In this document: positions 8,455 to 16,885 of the stretch, piece by piece
Position numbering within the stretch: the stretch's first letter is position 1
How the letters are laid out: every line of letters starts with the position of its first letter
Assembly: GCA_021779935.1 (NCBI GenBank)
Contig: JAJXZT010000011.1
Span: forward strand, 62,001 to 126,000
Length of the DNA: 64,000 nucleotides
Reading direction: 5' to 3'
Origin: Acidobacteriota bacterium
Lineage (GTDB): Bacteria; Acidobacteriota; Terriglobia; Terriglobales; Acidobacteriaceae
Translations under genes and position numbers: made by a program
Notes under the pieces: model-generated
Databases searched by the model: none
Told to the model about the DNA's origin: nothing
What the model saw: the letters and a program-made list of their open reading frames with translations, nothing else

Positions 8455-9413
8455 CCGCGTGCCTCCTTGAACGGTATGTTGCGATCGGACGTGATCGAAA
8501 CGAACACATCTTCCAGCGTTGGCTGGATCTGTTCCATGCGTCCCACAGTGATGTTTCTCTGCTCCATGTACGCGCGCAAGATCGGCCCGGACCGCGCGGC
8601 GTCATCCACAACGAGGTGAATTGCGTTGCCGAACACCGCAGCGTCTTCCACCGTTGGCGCCGACGCGAGACTTTCCAGGGCACTTCCAAGCGGCTGCGCC
8701 TCCACCAGCAGCAATTGGCCTTTCATCGCCTTCTGCTTTAGCTCCAGCGGAGAACCGGCGGCCACAATCTTTCCGCGATAGATCAACACCAGCCGGTTGC
8801 AGTATTCGGCCTCATCCATGTAGTGCGTCGTGACAAAGACAGTCACTCCCTCCGACGCCATTTCGTGAATCAACTCCCAGAAGTTCCGTCGCGAGATCGG
8901 GTCGACGCCGGAAGTCGGTTCGTCAAGAAACAATATCGGAGGCCGATGCAATACCGCGCAACCCAGTGCCAGTCGCTGCTTCCATCCCGCCGCCAGCGTT
9001 GCAGTAACCGTCGTTTCCCGGCCTGACAGGCCGGCCATGTGCAACACCCATTCGATGCGATCCGGAAGCGCCGCCCTCGGCACACCATACATTCCGGCGA
9101 AGAAACGTATGTTCTCCAGCACCGTCAGGTCGTTGTATAGCGAAAATTTCTGCGACATATAGCCGATGTTCTGGCGCACCTGCTCCGCTTGCCTCGCAAC
9201 GTCCAACCCCGCGACAAATGCGTGTCCGGACGTAGGCCTCAGGAGGCCACACAACATGCGAATTGTCGTGGACTTGCCGGCGCCATTCGGTCCGAGGAAT
9301 CCAAAAATCTCCCCTTTCCGGGCTTCCAGGCTGATGTGGTCAACGGCTACGAAGTCGCCGAATCGCTTTACAAGGTCCTGGACCACTACCGAGTTTTCGC
9401 CGTTGTGCGTCAT
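8451..9413 (-). CDS. ABC transporter ATP-binding protein (second YbhF half)
   Basis: The 320-residue protein has Walker A GFLGPNGAGKST (about residues 35-46), Walker B PPILFLDEPTSGVDP and the switch region VFVTTHYMDEAEYC. The ABC signature is LAAGWKQRLAL where LSGGQ is usual. E. coli YbhF is one polypeptide with two nucleotide-binding domains. Here the halves are separate genes, and this one corresponds to the C-terminal half. It overlaps both flanking genes by 4 bases. Confidence 0.88.
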   Translation of the reverse strand: MTHNGENSVVVQDLVKRFGDFVAVDHISLEARKGEIFGFLGPNGAGKSTTIRMLCGLLRPTSGHAFVAGLDVARQAEQVRQNIGYMSQKFSLYNDLTVLENIRFFAGMYGVPRAALPDRIEWVLHMAGLSGRETTVTATLAAGWKQRLALGCAVLHRPPILFLDEPTSGVDPISRRNFWELIHEMASEGVTVFVTTHYMDEAEYCNRLVLIYRGKIVAAGSPLELKQKAMKGQLLLVEAQPLGSALESLASAPTVEDAAVFGNAIHLVVDDAARSGPILRAYMEQRNITVGRMEQIQPTLEDVFVSITSDRNIPFKEARG

Positions 9414-10348
9414 TTCGATTTATCCGTCTGTTCGACCGCCGCCACAAACAGATCTTCGATGGTTGGCGTGATTCTCTCGACCGACTCGAAAGCCACCTGA
9501 GCCTGCTGCAAACGAGCTTTCAGTTCGGGAATTCGCTTCTCCGCGTCGTCGACTACAACGTGCGCACCATCGCCCACAAGTACGAAGCTGCGGATTCCCT
9601 CAAAGTTCTGGAGCGCATCGCGCACGCGGCGCGGCTCAGGGGCTAGAATGGCGATCGCTGCCCCGGGGAGGCTTTCCTTGAGACGAGCCGGGGTATCGCA
9701 GAATAGCATCTTCCCCTGGTGCAGCAGTCCCACGCGATGACAACGCTCGGCTTCGTCGAGGTAGGACGTGGACGTCAGAATCGCGACATCTTCCCGCAGT
9801 AGCGAATAGAGAATGCTCCAGAACTCGCGCCTCGAAACTGGGTCTACCCCATTGGTCGGCTCGTCGAGCAGGACCACCTTCGGTGTGTGAATGAGCGCGC
9901 ACACCAATCCGAGTTTCTGCTTCATTCCACCGGACAACTTTCCGGCGAGTCGCGACCGGAATGGAGCCATTCCGGCGGCTTCCAGTAACTGCTTTGCGCG
10001 AGCCTCGCGCTCGGCGCGATGAACTCCAAAGATGTTTGCGTAGAAGCGAATATTCTCGTCTACTGTAAGGTCTTCGTACAGCCCGAACCGTTGCGGCATA
10101 TAGCTGATCAGCGATTTCACGTCTTCAGGATGCTTGACCACATCACACCCTGCGACGTGTGCGGTGCCGGAGTTCGGCGCCAGCACTCCAGCCAGCATTC
10201 GCATCGTCGTGGTCTTGCCGGCTCCGTCCGGGCCGACCAGTCCGAAGATCTCTCCCGCACGCACTTCGAACGACAGCTTGTCAACGGCGCGTACGCCGGG
10301 AAAATCGCGCGAGAGTTCCGCCACGCGAATTGCAGCCAACTGCGTCAT
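9410..10348 (-). CDS. ABC transporter ATP-binding protein (first YbhF half)
   Basis: The 312-residue protein has a complete nucleotide-binding domain: Walker A GLVGPDGAGKTT, signature KLSGGMKQKL, Walker B PKVVLLDEPTNGVDP. A C-terminal accessory segment of about 80 residues ends in ERITPTIEDLFVAAVE, typical of DrrA/CcmA-like exporters. It would pair with the downstream ATPase to energise the two permeases. Its start overlaps the end of the HlyD-family gene by 4 bases. Confidence 0.9.
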   Translation of the reverse strand: MTQLAAIRVAELSRDFPGVRAVDKLSFEVRAGEIFGLVGPDGAGKTTTMRMLAGVLAPNSGTAHVAGCDVVKHPEDVKSLISYMPQRFGLYEDLTVDENIRFYANIFGVHRAEREARAKQLLEAAGMAPFRSRLAGKLSGGMKQKLGLVCALIHTPKVVLLDEPTNGVDPVSRREFWSILYSLLREDVAILTSTSYLDEAERCHRVGLLHQGKMLFCDTPARLKESLPGAAIAILAPEPRRVRDALQNFEGIRSFVLVGDGAHVVVDDAEKRIPELKARLQQAQVAFESVERITPTIEDLFVAAVEQTDKSK

Positions 10349-11343
10349 TGCGCCTTCGCCAGATCAATCACGGCATCGGCCGGCATACCAGGCTTCAGTT
10401 CGTTGTTCGGGTTGTCGAGATCTATCTTGATCCGATATACAAGTGTGACTCGCTCTTTCTGTGTCTCAACACTCTTCGGTGTGAACTCCGCTTCCGAAGA
10501 AATGAATGCAATCTTGCCCTTATACGTCTTCCCCGGATACGTATCCGTGTGCACGTCAACCGTCTGCCCCCAGTGCACTCGCCCAAGATCGGTTTCGGCA
10601 ACGTAGGCACGCATCCAGACGTGATCTACGTCGGCAACAGTTACAACCGGCGTGCCCGCTGATACAACCTCACCAAGCTCTGCCTGCCTCACGAGCACGA
10701 CTCCATCCTTCGGCGCGCGCAAGACTGTATATCCAAGCCGCACCTGCGCAAGTTTGAGGTTTTGTTCCGAAAGGCCAACGTCGGCACGCCTCACTGCGAT
10801 CTGCTCTTTGCGGGTACCTTCCAGTATCTGCTTGTAGTTCTGCTGCACGCGCTCGTAGTTTGCTTCGGCACGCTTCACGGCTGTTGCTGCGATATCGCGC
10901 GCTTCCGCGGAAATCTCATCGTCGCGATAAAGCGCATCCGTGCGACGCAGTTCCTTCTGTTTCAGGTCGAGGTCAGCCTTGGCGTCCGCCACTGTCTGTT
11001 CGGCAGCCTTGATTTCCTGCGTTCGACTTCCCGCCTCGGATAGCGCGAGCTGTGCCCGCTGCGTGCGGAGTGCAGCATCCTGTATGCGCACCTCCTGCTG
11101 ATAGTCGCTATCATCCAGCCGAGCGAGAACCTCGCCGGCCTTCACGAACTGTCCCTCGTGAATGGGTAGGTCTACAATGCGCCCCTGCACTCGGAATCCG
11201 ACCACGCTTTCATGCGCTTCAATGTTGCCCGAGAGATGCATTTCCGTTCGCGGGTTTCTTGCCGCTTTCCATCGCGGATACCAGACGGTTACGATCAGGA
11301 CCGCTACAACAACCAGCGCAAGAACAGGGATCACTCGTTTCAT
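10345..11343 (-). CDS. HlyD-family periplasmic adaptor (YbhG-like)
   Basis: The start at 11343 is favoured because GGAGG lies 7 bases upstream; in-frame codons at 11361 and 11397 have no spaced site, and 11397 lies inside the TolC-family gene. The 332-residue product has an N-terminal membrane anchor (VIPVLALVVVAVLIVTVWY). A split biotinyl-lipoyl domain follows (GRIVDLPIHEGQFVKAGEVLARLD and RLGYTVLRAPKDGVVL) around a long alpha-helical coiled coil. It bridges the inner-membrane ABC complex to the outer-membrane channel encoded just upstream. Confidence 0.9.
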   Translation of the reverse strand: MKRVIPVLALVVVAVLIVTVWYPRWKAARNPRTEMHLSGNIEAHESVVGFRVQGRIVDLPIHEGQFVKAGEVLARLDDSDYQQEVRIQDAALRTQRAQLALSEAGSRTQEIKAAEQTVADAKADLDLKQKELRRTDALYRDDEISAEARDIAATAVKRAEANYERVQQNYKQILEGTRKEQIAVRRADVGLSEQNLKLAQVRLGYTVLRAPKDGVVLVRQAELGEVVSAGTPVVTVADVDHVWMRAYVAETDLGRVHWGQTVDVHTDTYPGKTYKGKIAFISSEAEFTPKSVETQKERVTLVYRIKIDLDNPNNELKPGMPADAVIDLAKAQ

Positions 11344-11371
11344 CACTCCGCCTCCAACCATTCCTTTGCGA

Positions 11372-12766
11372 TTACTGCTTTTCCGGCGACGCTTCATTCA
11401 TGCCAAGAAAGGCCGCATAGTTCTTTTCCGTGTTTCCCAAGGCGCGTGCCAGGGAGATTTTGGCGTCGACGTGACGCGTCAGGGCCCTGATCTCGTTCTG
11501 CTGCGCCCTGGCGAACGCATCCTGTGCATTCACAACTTCCACGTTGTCTGCCACGCCGTGTTCAAACCGGCTACGTGCCAGTTTCAGTTCTTTCTCCGCA
11601 AGATCAAGCCCGGCCTTTGCGACGTTCACTTCGTCCGCAGCCGATTCCAGGTTCAATGCGGCTTGTCGAATCTCCTGCTCGATGCCAAGCTGTAAATCGG
11701 CAACCTGCTTGTCCACGCGCCGGATGCGGCTTTCGATCTGCATCTCCTCGCCTTTGCGGTCGCGATCGAATACCGTGAATGTCAGGTTTGCCTGTATCTG
11801 TCCTGTTGACTCCACCTGTCCTACGGCACGCCCAATACCGCCATAATTACCGGAAACGCTCAATCGAGGAAGGTAGCGTGCTTTCGACGCGCGAAGTTGC
11901 TCCTCCAGCGCCTGCTTTTGCTTCAGAAGCGATTGCAGGTCGGGGCGCGCCGACATCGCGTCACGAACCGCATCGCCAATATTCGGCATCTGTAGCGGAA
12001 CGTACTGCAGGGTTGTTGCAAGTTCGATAGGCGTTCCCGGCGTCATACCGATATTGCGTGCCAGCGTCAGCAGGTAAATTTGTTCGGCGTTTCGCGCTTC
12101 GAGTACTGCTTGCCGGTCATTTGCCATCTGCACCTGGGCCCGCAGCACATCTATGCCCGTCGCTAATCCCTGCGTGTACTGATCGCGCGCAAGTTTGTAC
12201 AGCGTCTGAGAACTGTCGAGACGCGACTGTGCTGCCGCTGTCTGCGCAGCAGCCGATTCCGCAGCAAGGTAAAGACCCGCGATCTGGCGGATCACGTTGT
12301 CGCGCGCATCCTGGTAATCGCTGCGGGCGCCCTGCTCACTGATCTGCGTCGCCTTGTAGTTGTGATACGCCTGCCGGTCGACCAGGGTTTGGTCGGCATA
12401 TACGCGAAAATCATAAGTAGAGAAGGGACCAACTACGTCAGGCAAAACTGGAATATTGATCCCTTGAGCCTTCAAACTACGCGATTGCAGCGCAACGGCG
12501 TTATCGATGCGAGCATGTGGCAACAATGTTGCCAGCCCGCGCTGCTCCGTACCCTGCGCCTCGGCAATTCGAGCTTCCGCCAACTGCGGCGCCAGGTTCG
12601 CCCTTAAGCCCCGCTGGATTGCGTCGCTCAGGGTAAGCCTGTATGTCGCGCCCGATGGCGTATTCTGCGCACCTGCTCCGGGCGTCAATAGAAGCACCAT
12701 CAGGGCCAACCATATTCCATATTTACGAACACCATTCATCTCGACTCTTCGATATTGTCGCGCCAT
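11372..12766 (-). CDS. TolC-family outer-membrane efflux channel
   Basis: The start at 12766 follows the TetR stop by 5 bases with AGGGG 9 bases upstream; the ATG at 12739 is an alternative. The 464-residue protein has a signal peptide (KYGIWLALMVLLLTPGAGAQ) and two internally homologous halves of long amphipathic helices and short strands, such as LTLSDAIQRGLRAN and ARPDLQSLLKQKQALEEQLRASKARYLPRLSVSGNY. These are OEP/TolC features. Having its own outer-membrane factor makes this a self-sufficient tripartite exporter, unlike E. coli ybhGFSR. Confidence 0.9.
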   Translation of the reverse strand: MARQYRRVEMNGVRKYGIWLALMVLLLTPGAGAQNTPSGATYRLTLSDAIQRGLRANLAPQLAEARIAEAQGTEQRGLATLLPHARIDNAVALQSRSLKAQGINIPVLPDVVGPFSTYDFRVYADQTLVDRQAYHNYKATQISEQGARSDYQDARDNVIRQIAGLYLAAESAAAQTAAAQSRLDSSQTLYKLARDQYTQGLATGIDVLRAQVQMANDRQAVLEARNAEQIYLLTLARNIGMTPGTPIELATTLQYVPLQMPNIGDAVRDAMSARPDLQSLLKQKQALEEQLRASKARYLPRLSVSGNYGGIGRAVGQVESTGQIQANLTFTVFDRDRKGEEMQIESRIRRVDKQVADLQLGIEQEIRQAALNLESAADEVNVAKAGLDLAEKELKLARSRFEHGVADNVEVVNAQDAFARAQQNEIRALTRHVDAKISLARALGNTEKNYAAFLGMNEASPEKQ

Positions 12767-12771
12767 GTGCT

Positions 12772-13416
12772 CTAACCCCTCTGTTTCCGCTGCGCGGTTG
12801 TCGCTCGCACTCCCGGCCAGAGAACCGCGAAAGTCTCTGCGAAGCACTTCGTCAGTTGAGTTGTGGGACCGATGCACCACATCAACATCGTTCCAAAGAA
12901 CGCCCGCTGAAACCCCCGGGCGAGGTGCTCCGGAGAGAGGTCCTCGCGGATCTCTCCGCGACGCTGGCCGTATGCCATCAGTTCCGCAAGTTTGCGGCGT
13001 CCCTGGAGAATATTGCGCGCCAGATGAACTCGCACTTCCGGCTTACCGACATTCGCCAGCATCATGCTGCGAAACATCTCGGGAGTTTTTCCTGGCTCTT
13101 CGGCAAGTACCAATCCCAGTTCCCGAAGCAGTTCTTCCATCGGACGTCCGCTTGCGAGGGCAGTCTCCACGAAGTCGCTAACTTTGTTCTTTTGCAGCTC
13201 GCCGAATGCGGCCAGCACGTGCTCTTTCGAGCGGAAGTAGTTGAAGAAAGTGCCCTTCCCCGTGTCGGCAGCTCTCGTGATGTCCTCGATCGTGGTCTCG
13301 GCAAAACCGCGCTCCATGAATAGGCGCATCGCGGTGCGAAAGATATTCTCTCGGGTTTCTGCTCTCCTCCTCTCGCGCCGTCCAGTCGGATGCTGTTTTG
13401 CCGCTTTGCCTGTCAT
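12772..13416 (-). CDS. TetR/AcrR-family repressor of the efflux operon
   Basis: The 214-residue protein has an N-terminal HTH (about residues 22-66: AMRLFMERGFAETTIEDITRAADTG, then KGTFFNYFRSKEHVL). This is the TetR signature. The ligand-binding C-terminal domain is not diagnostic. The gene heads the operon TetR-TolC-HlyD-ATPase-ATPase-permease-permease, the same set as E. coli cecR-ybhGFSR plus a TolC. Two palindromic operator-like sites overlap and precede its start codon, so autorepression is likely. Confidence 0.9.
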   Translation of the reverse strand: MTGKAAKQHPTGRRERRRAETRENIFRTAMRLFMERGFAETTIEDITRAADTGKGTFFNYFRSKEHVLAAFGELQKNKVSDFVETALASGRPMEELLRELGLVLAEEPGKTPEMFRSMMLANVGKPEVRVHLARNILQGRRKLAELMAYGQRRGEIREDLSPEHLARGFQRAFFGTMLMWCIGPTTQLTKCFAETFAVLWPGVRATTAQRKQRG

Positions 13417-13450
13417 GACTAGTATTCATATATGACTAGCAGTCATATAT
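13415..13450. promoter_or_regulatory. Tandem TetR operators
   Basis: The arms ATATATGACT (13428-13437) and AGTCATATAT (13441-13450) form a perfect 10-bp inverted repeat around AGC. A second, imperfect copy, ATGACT-AGT-ATTCAT (13415-13429), abuts it and includes the repressor start codon. Two adjacent sites suit two TetR dimers that block transcription and translation initiation of the efflux operon. Confidence 0.72.
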
Positions 13451-13701
13451 ACAAGAAATTTCTTTTTAGATTTCCCGGCCCGGGACATTTATCTTTCCTG
13501 TCTCCCAGTGGACATATTCATGGCGACCCCGTACGTATGTGGAGCATGCAGCCGGAACACCCCCAATCGCATGACAAATCCTTGACCGGAAATAGTGACA
13601 ACGAATAAAGCACCGGCTCGACGTCGGAGGCTAGCAATTGGGGATGAAGGTTACTGCACAGGAGCGACCGCAGAACTCATGGAGGGTGTGCACTCCGCAC
13701 A
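13451..13701. other. Intergenic region without a recognised gene
   Basis: This holds the upstream promoter side of the TetR operon. An AT-rich stretch lies next to the operator (acaagaaatttctttttag). I see no supported coding sequence or structured RNA in the rest. Confidence 0.4.
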
Positions 13702-13731
13702 GAAAAAGGCGGCCCCCTGATATGCCGCCTT
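13702..13731 (-). terminator. Terminator of the sensor-kinase operon
   Basis: On the minus strand AAGGCGGC and GCCGCCTT form an 8-bp stem followed immediately by TTTTTCT. It lies about 58 bases after the histidine kinase stop codon. Confidence 0.75.
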
Positions 13732-13788
13732 CTTGTGACTATCTTGGGAAGGAACGCCCGATCGAAGGCGTTTCCGGGTGGGAGTCGC

Positions 13789-15249
13789 TTATTCCTGGTG
13801 GACCGCTGCAACGGTTCGGTCGACGCTCTGCGTGACCGGCAGTTCGACAATCATGCACGTTCCCTTTCCAACTTCGCTGGTAGCATGAATGCTGCCGCCG
13901 TACGCATCAACCAGCGCCTTGGTGATGGCAAGCCCCAACCCGAACCCACCGGTATCGCGCGCCCGGGAAGGATCGCCGCGATGGAAACGCTCGAAGATGT
14001 GGTGCAGTTCGGCCTCTGGAATTCCGAGTCCGTGGTCCGTGATGCGAACGCGTGCGCGCTCGTTGGCGGCCGGCTCCACCGCGACTTCGATTTCAGAATT
14101 GTCCGGGCTATAGCGAATCGCATTTTCCAGAAGATTGACCCATATCAATTCAAGATCGTCGGAATCGGCATATACGCTCAACTCCAGATTCCCGTTGAGT
14201 AGAAACTGGATATTTCGATCTTTTGCCAGTCCGCGGACGCGGTTGAGCGCGCGCTCGCAACTCTCCGCGACTTCCACTCGATCAAGATCGCGGCGCAACC
14301 CGCCTGCCGCCCATTGTTCAGCCCGTGCCAGTCGCAGCATCCAATGGACGAGCTTCTCAAGTCGCGCCACATCCTCCAGCGACTCTTCCAGGCCCGTTCT
14401 GTATTCATCTGAACTCCGCGGACGCTGCAGAAGCGACTGCATGGTTGACTTCAAAATAGCAATGGGTGTCTTCAGTTCGTGCGCCGCATTCGCCAGGAAT
14501 TCCCGCTGCTGTGTAAACGACTCGCGTAAACCGTCGAGCATCGTCTGCATGGCATTCGTCAATGGCACAAGCTCTGCAGGACGGTCTCCCGCCGCAACCT
14601 GCGGAAGGTCCCAGTTGCGAGTCGAGATGCTCCCCGCCTGTTCCGCTAGTTTGTGCAGCGGACGCAGTCCCCGGCGAATGCCCCAAAGCGCCAGCAGGAC
14701 CGTTAGCAGAAGAAGCACCAGGCTCACACCCGCGATATAAACACCCGCCTCGCGCATCTGCTCATGCATGTAAATCGTCGGCGTCGCGTACATCACCAAC
14801 AAGCGCTGGTTCCGGGCATCGCCGGTGGCTCCGAACAATGGCGCATATTCAATCAGTCCACGATAGGGCAACCCGGCCGCATCGAACCACCAGTGGCGGT
14901 TGTTGTGATCGGGCGGCGGGAGAGGAATATCCAGCCCGACTGGGAAGTTCGGGGATTGGACAACGATTTCACCGGTTGGCGAGATGATCTGGTAAAGGTC
15001 CTGCCGTATCCGCCGGTCGATTGGCGGCGGCATCATCCGGGTCTCAAAACTCAGCCGGTAGGGATTTCCGTCCGTAGCGCGAACCAGCGCCGCAATCGTT
15101 ACAGCGCGTGAGTGCAGCGCGGTATCCACGGCGAAGCGAAGCCGCTTCTGCGTGTACATGCCGCCCACTATGACCGAGCCGATGCCTAGTACAAGTTGCG
15201 CCAGTACCACGGCAGCGATCAGTCGCGCCTTGATGGAGTTTGGAATCAC
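13789..15249 (-). CDS. Membrane sensor histidine kinase
   Basis: The 486-residue protein starts at a GTG one base after the stop of the response-regulator gene, so translation is coupled. It has a membrane helix at about 8-28, a periplasmic sensor of about 140 residues, a second helix (AGVYIAGVSLVLLLLTVLL), a HAMP linker, the HisKA box NAAHELKTPIAI with the phospho-accepting His, the N box LLENAIRYS, and G boxes DHGLGIPEAE and GGFGLGLAI. The architecture is that of QseC/TctE-type kinases. The stimulus is unknown. A terminator follows. Confidence 0.9.
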   Translation of the reverse strand: MIPNSIKARLIAAVVLAQLVLGIGSVIVGGMYTQKRLRFAVDTALHSRAVTIAALVRATDGNPYRLSFETRMMPPPIDRRIRQDLYQIISPTGEIVVQSPNFPVGLDIPLPPPDHNNRHWWFDAAGLPYRGLIEYAPLFGATGDARNQRLLVMYATPTIYMHEQMREAGVYIAGVSLVLLLLTVLLALWGIRRGLRPLHKLAEQAGSISTRNWDLPQVAAGDRPAELVPLTNAMQTMLDGLRESFTQQREFLANAAHELKTPIAILKSTMQSLLQRPRSSDEYRTGLEESLEDVARLEKLVHWMLRLARAEQWAAGGLRRDLDRVEVAESCERALNRVRGLAKDRNIQFLLNGNLELSVYADSDDLELIWVNLLENAIRYSPDNSEIEVAVEPAANERARVRITDHGLGIPEAELHHIFERFHRGDPSRARDTGGFGLGLAITKALVDAYGGSIHATSEVGKGTCMIVELPVTQSVDRTVAAVHQE

Positions 15250-15250
15250 T

Positions 15251-15922
15251 TCAATCCCTCAAAACGTACCCTTGTCCGCGCAGAGTCTGGATAACCTGGT
15301 GAGACGATCCATCCTCGAGCTTCCGCCGCAGTCCAGAGATGTAAACCTCGATGACATTACTGAATTTTTCCCAGTTGTAATCGTAAAGGTGCTCCAGCAA
15401 TTCGGTCTTCGAAACCACCGCATTGGGCCGGTGCGCGAGATATTCAAGCACCCGGTACTCCATGGCCGTCAGCCTAATCGGGCGTCCCGCTCGCGTCACC
15501 GTGTGATCCAGCGTGTTGACGTTCACGTCGCCCACCTTCAGCACCGCCTCTGAGTGCCCCTTCGAGCGACGTATCAGCGCCTTGCAACGGGCAATCAGTT
15601 CTCCCAGATCGAATGGCTTGGTAATGTAGTCGTCCGCGCCGGAATTAAGCAGCGCGACGATCGACTCTTTTTCATCACGTGCAGTCAGTACCAGTACAGG
15701 GATGCGTATCGACTGCTCGCGCAATCGCGAGAGCACTTTCATGCCATCCATCTTGGGAAGCATGAGATCCAGCAATAGCAGGTCGTACGGGTTCGACTCC
15801 GCCATGAACAGGCCGTCTTCGCCGTCGAGCGCAATATCTACCGCATAGCCGGCGTTCTCACGCAAACCTCGCGCGACATTGTTCGCCAGCTTCTGCTCAT
15901 CTTCCACAACCAGAACTCGCAC
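15251..15922 (-). CDS. OmpR-family response regulator
   Basis: The 223-residue protein starts at a GTG preceded by GAGAGGCG. The receiver domain has the acidic pair VVEDEQ, the phospho-acceptor Asp in LLLLDLMLP (about residue 51) and the conserved Lys in ITKPFDLGEL. A winged-helix domain follows (EYRVLEYLAHRPNAVVSK and VIEVYISGLRRKLEDG). It is co-transcribed with the kinase downstream and divergent from a second two-component system about 280 bases away. Confidence 0.92.
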   Translation of the reverse strand: MRVLVVEDEQKLANNVARGLRENAGYAVDIALDGEDGLFMAESNPYDLLLLDLMLPKMDGMKVLSRLREQSIRIPVLVLTARDEKESIVALLNSGADDYITKPFDLGELIARCKALIRRSKGHSEAVLKVGDVNVNTLDHTVTRAGRPIRLTAMEYRVLEYLAHRPNAVVSKTELLEHLYDYNWEKFSNVIEVYISGLRRKLEDGSSHQVIQTLRGQGYVLRD

Positions 15923-16204
15923 GCTCGCCTCTCAGGAGTAGCCGGGTTGAGTACGTCCAGAAGAGTAACCTATCAAAGTGTCTCAGGGGCTAAATGAAAG
16001 CAGGCTTAACAAAAAAGTACCGGGTGAGCACAATCTCGTCCCTGCCCAGTTTGGGTGACTACACGGGCGCCATTACCTCCATAGCCGAATATCCCGGTAT
16101 CCATGAAAATCTTTTCATCTCCGAATCGGCCGTCTACAGGTAACATGTCCATCAATCTATACGGGGGTGCAGGCAAACTTCCGTGCGGTGTTGGGCCGCT
16201 TTTT

Positions 16205-16885
16205 ATGCGTATACTGCTGATCGAAGATGAATCGAAGGTCGCTCAATTTGTCGAACGCGGTCTTACCGCGGAACGCTACGCAGTGGACATTGCACGCGAT
16301 GGCGCCACCGGCCTGCAACTGGCCACCACCTACCATTACGACCTGGTGATTCTGGACCTGATGTTGCCGCAGATGCCTGGCCAGGAGGTACTCCGCCACA
16401 TCCGCACCACGGATACCCAAGTGCCGGTTCTCGTGCTGACCGCGCGCGATGAAATCATGGACAAGGTAGCCACCTTTGAATCCGGCGCGGACGACTATCT
16501 TACAAAGCCTTTCGCCTTCGCTGAACTCCTCGTCCGGACCAAGGCGCTGCTCCGGCGGGGTCCCGTGAATCGTGCCAGTTGCATCCGCGTAGGCGATCTC
16601 CAGCTCGACCGCCTCACGCAGCAGGTAAAACGCGGGAACAAGCGGATCGAACTTACTTCGAAGGAATACGCTCTTCTCGAATACCTCATGGTCAATGCAG
16701 GCCGTGTGCTGTCCCGCAATATGATCATCGAGCATGTCTGGGATCAGAGCTTCGATGGCTTTACGAATGTCGTCGATGTCTACGTCCGCCATTTGCGCAG
16801 CAAGGTTGATGACGAATTCAGCGACAAGCTGATCAAGACGGTTCGCGGTGTCGGCTACATGATCCGCGAGGAGAGCGCTGGATGA
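16205..16885 (+). CDS. OmpR-family response regulator (CusR/MprA-like)
   Basis: The start at 16205 begins exactly at the receiver-domain consensus (MRILLIEDESKVAQFVERGL). In-frame extensions to 16103 add sequence that does not fit the family. The 226-residue product has Asp in LVILDLMLPQMPG, Lys in LTKPFAFAELLVR, and a winged-helix DNA-binding domain ending DKLIKTVRGVGYMIRE. Its stop overlaps the kinase start by 4 bases. The ribosome-binding site is weak. Confidence 0.9.
   Translation: MRILLIEDESKVAQFVERGLTAERYAVDIARDGATGLQLATTYHYDLVILDLMLPQMPGQEVLRHIRTTDTQVPVLVLTARDEIMDKVATFESGADDYLTKPFAFAELLVRTKALLRRGPVNRASCIRVGDLQLDRLTQQVKRGNKRIELTSKEYALLEYLMVNAGRVLSRNMIIEHVWDQSFDGFTNVVDVYVRHLRSKVDDEFSDKLIKTVRGVGYMIREESAG

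Noticed and set aside
13638-13835. 65-residue frame before the sensor kinase end
   Set aside because: It overlaps the kinase terminator and has no recognisable features; the upstream GGGG is weak.
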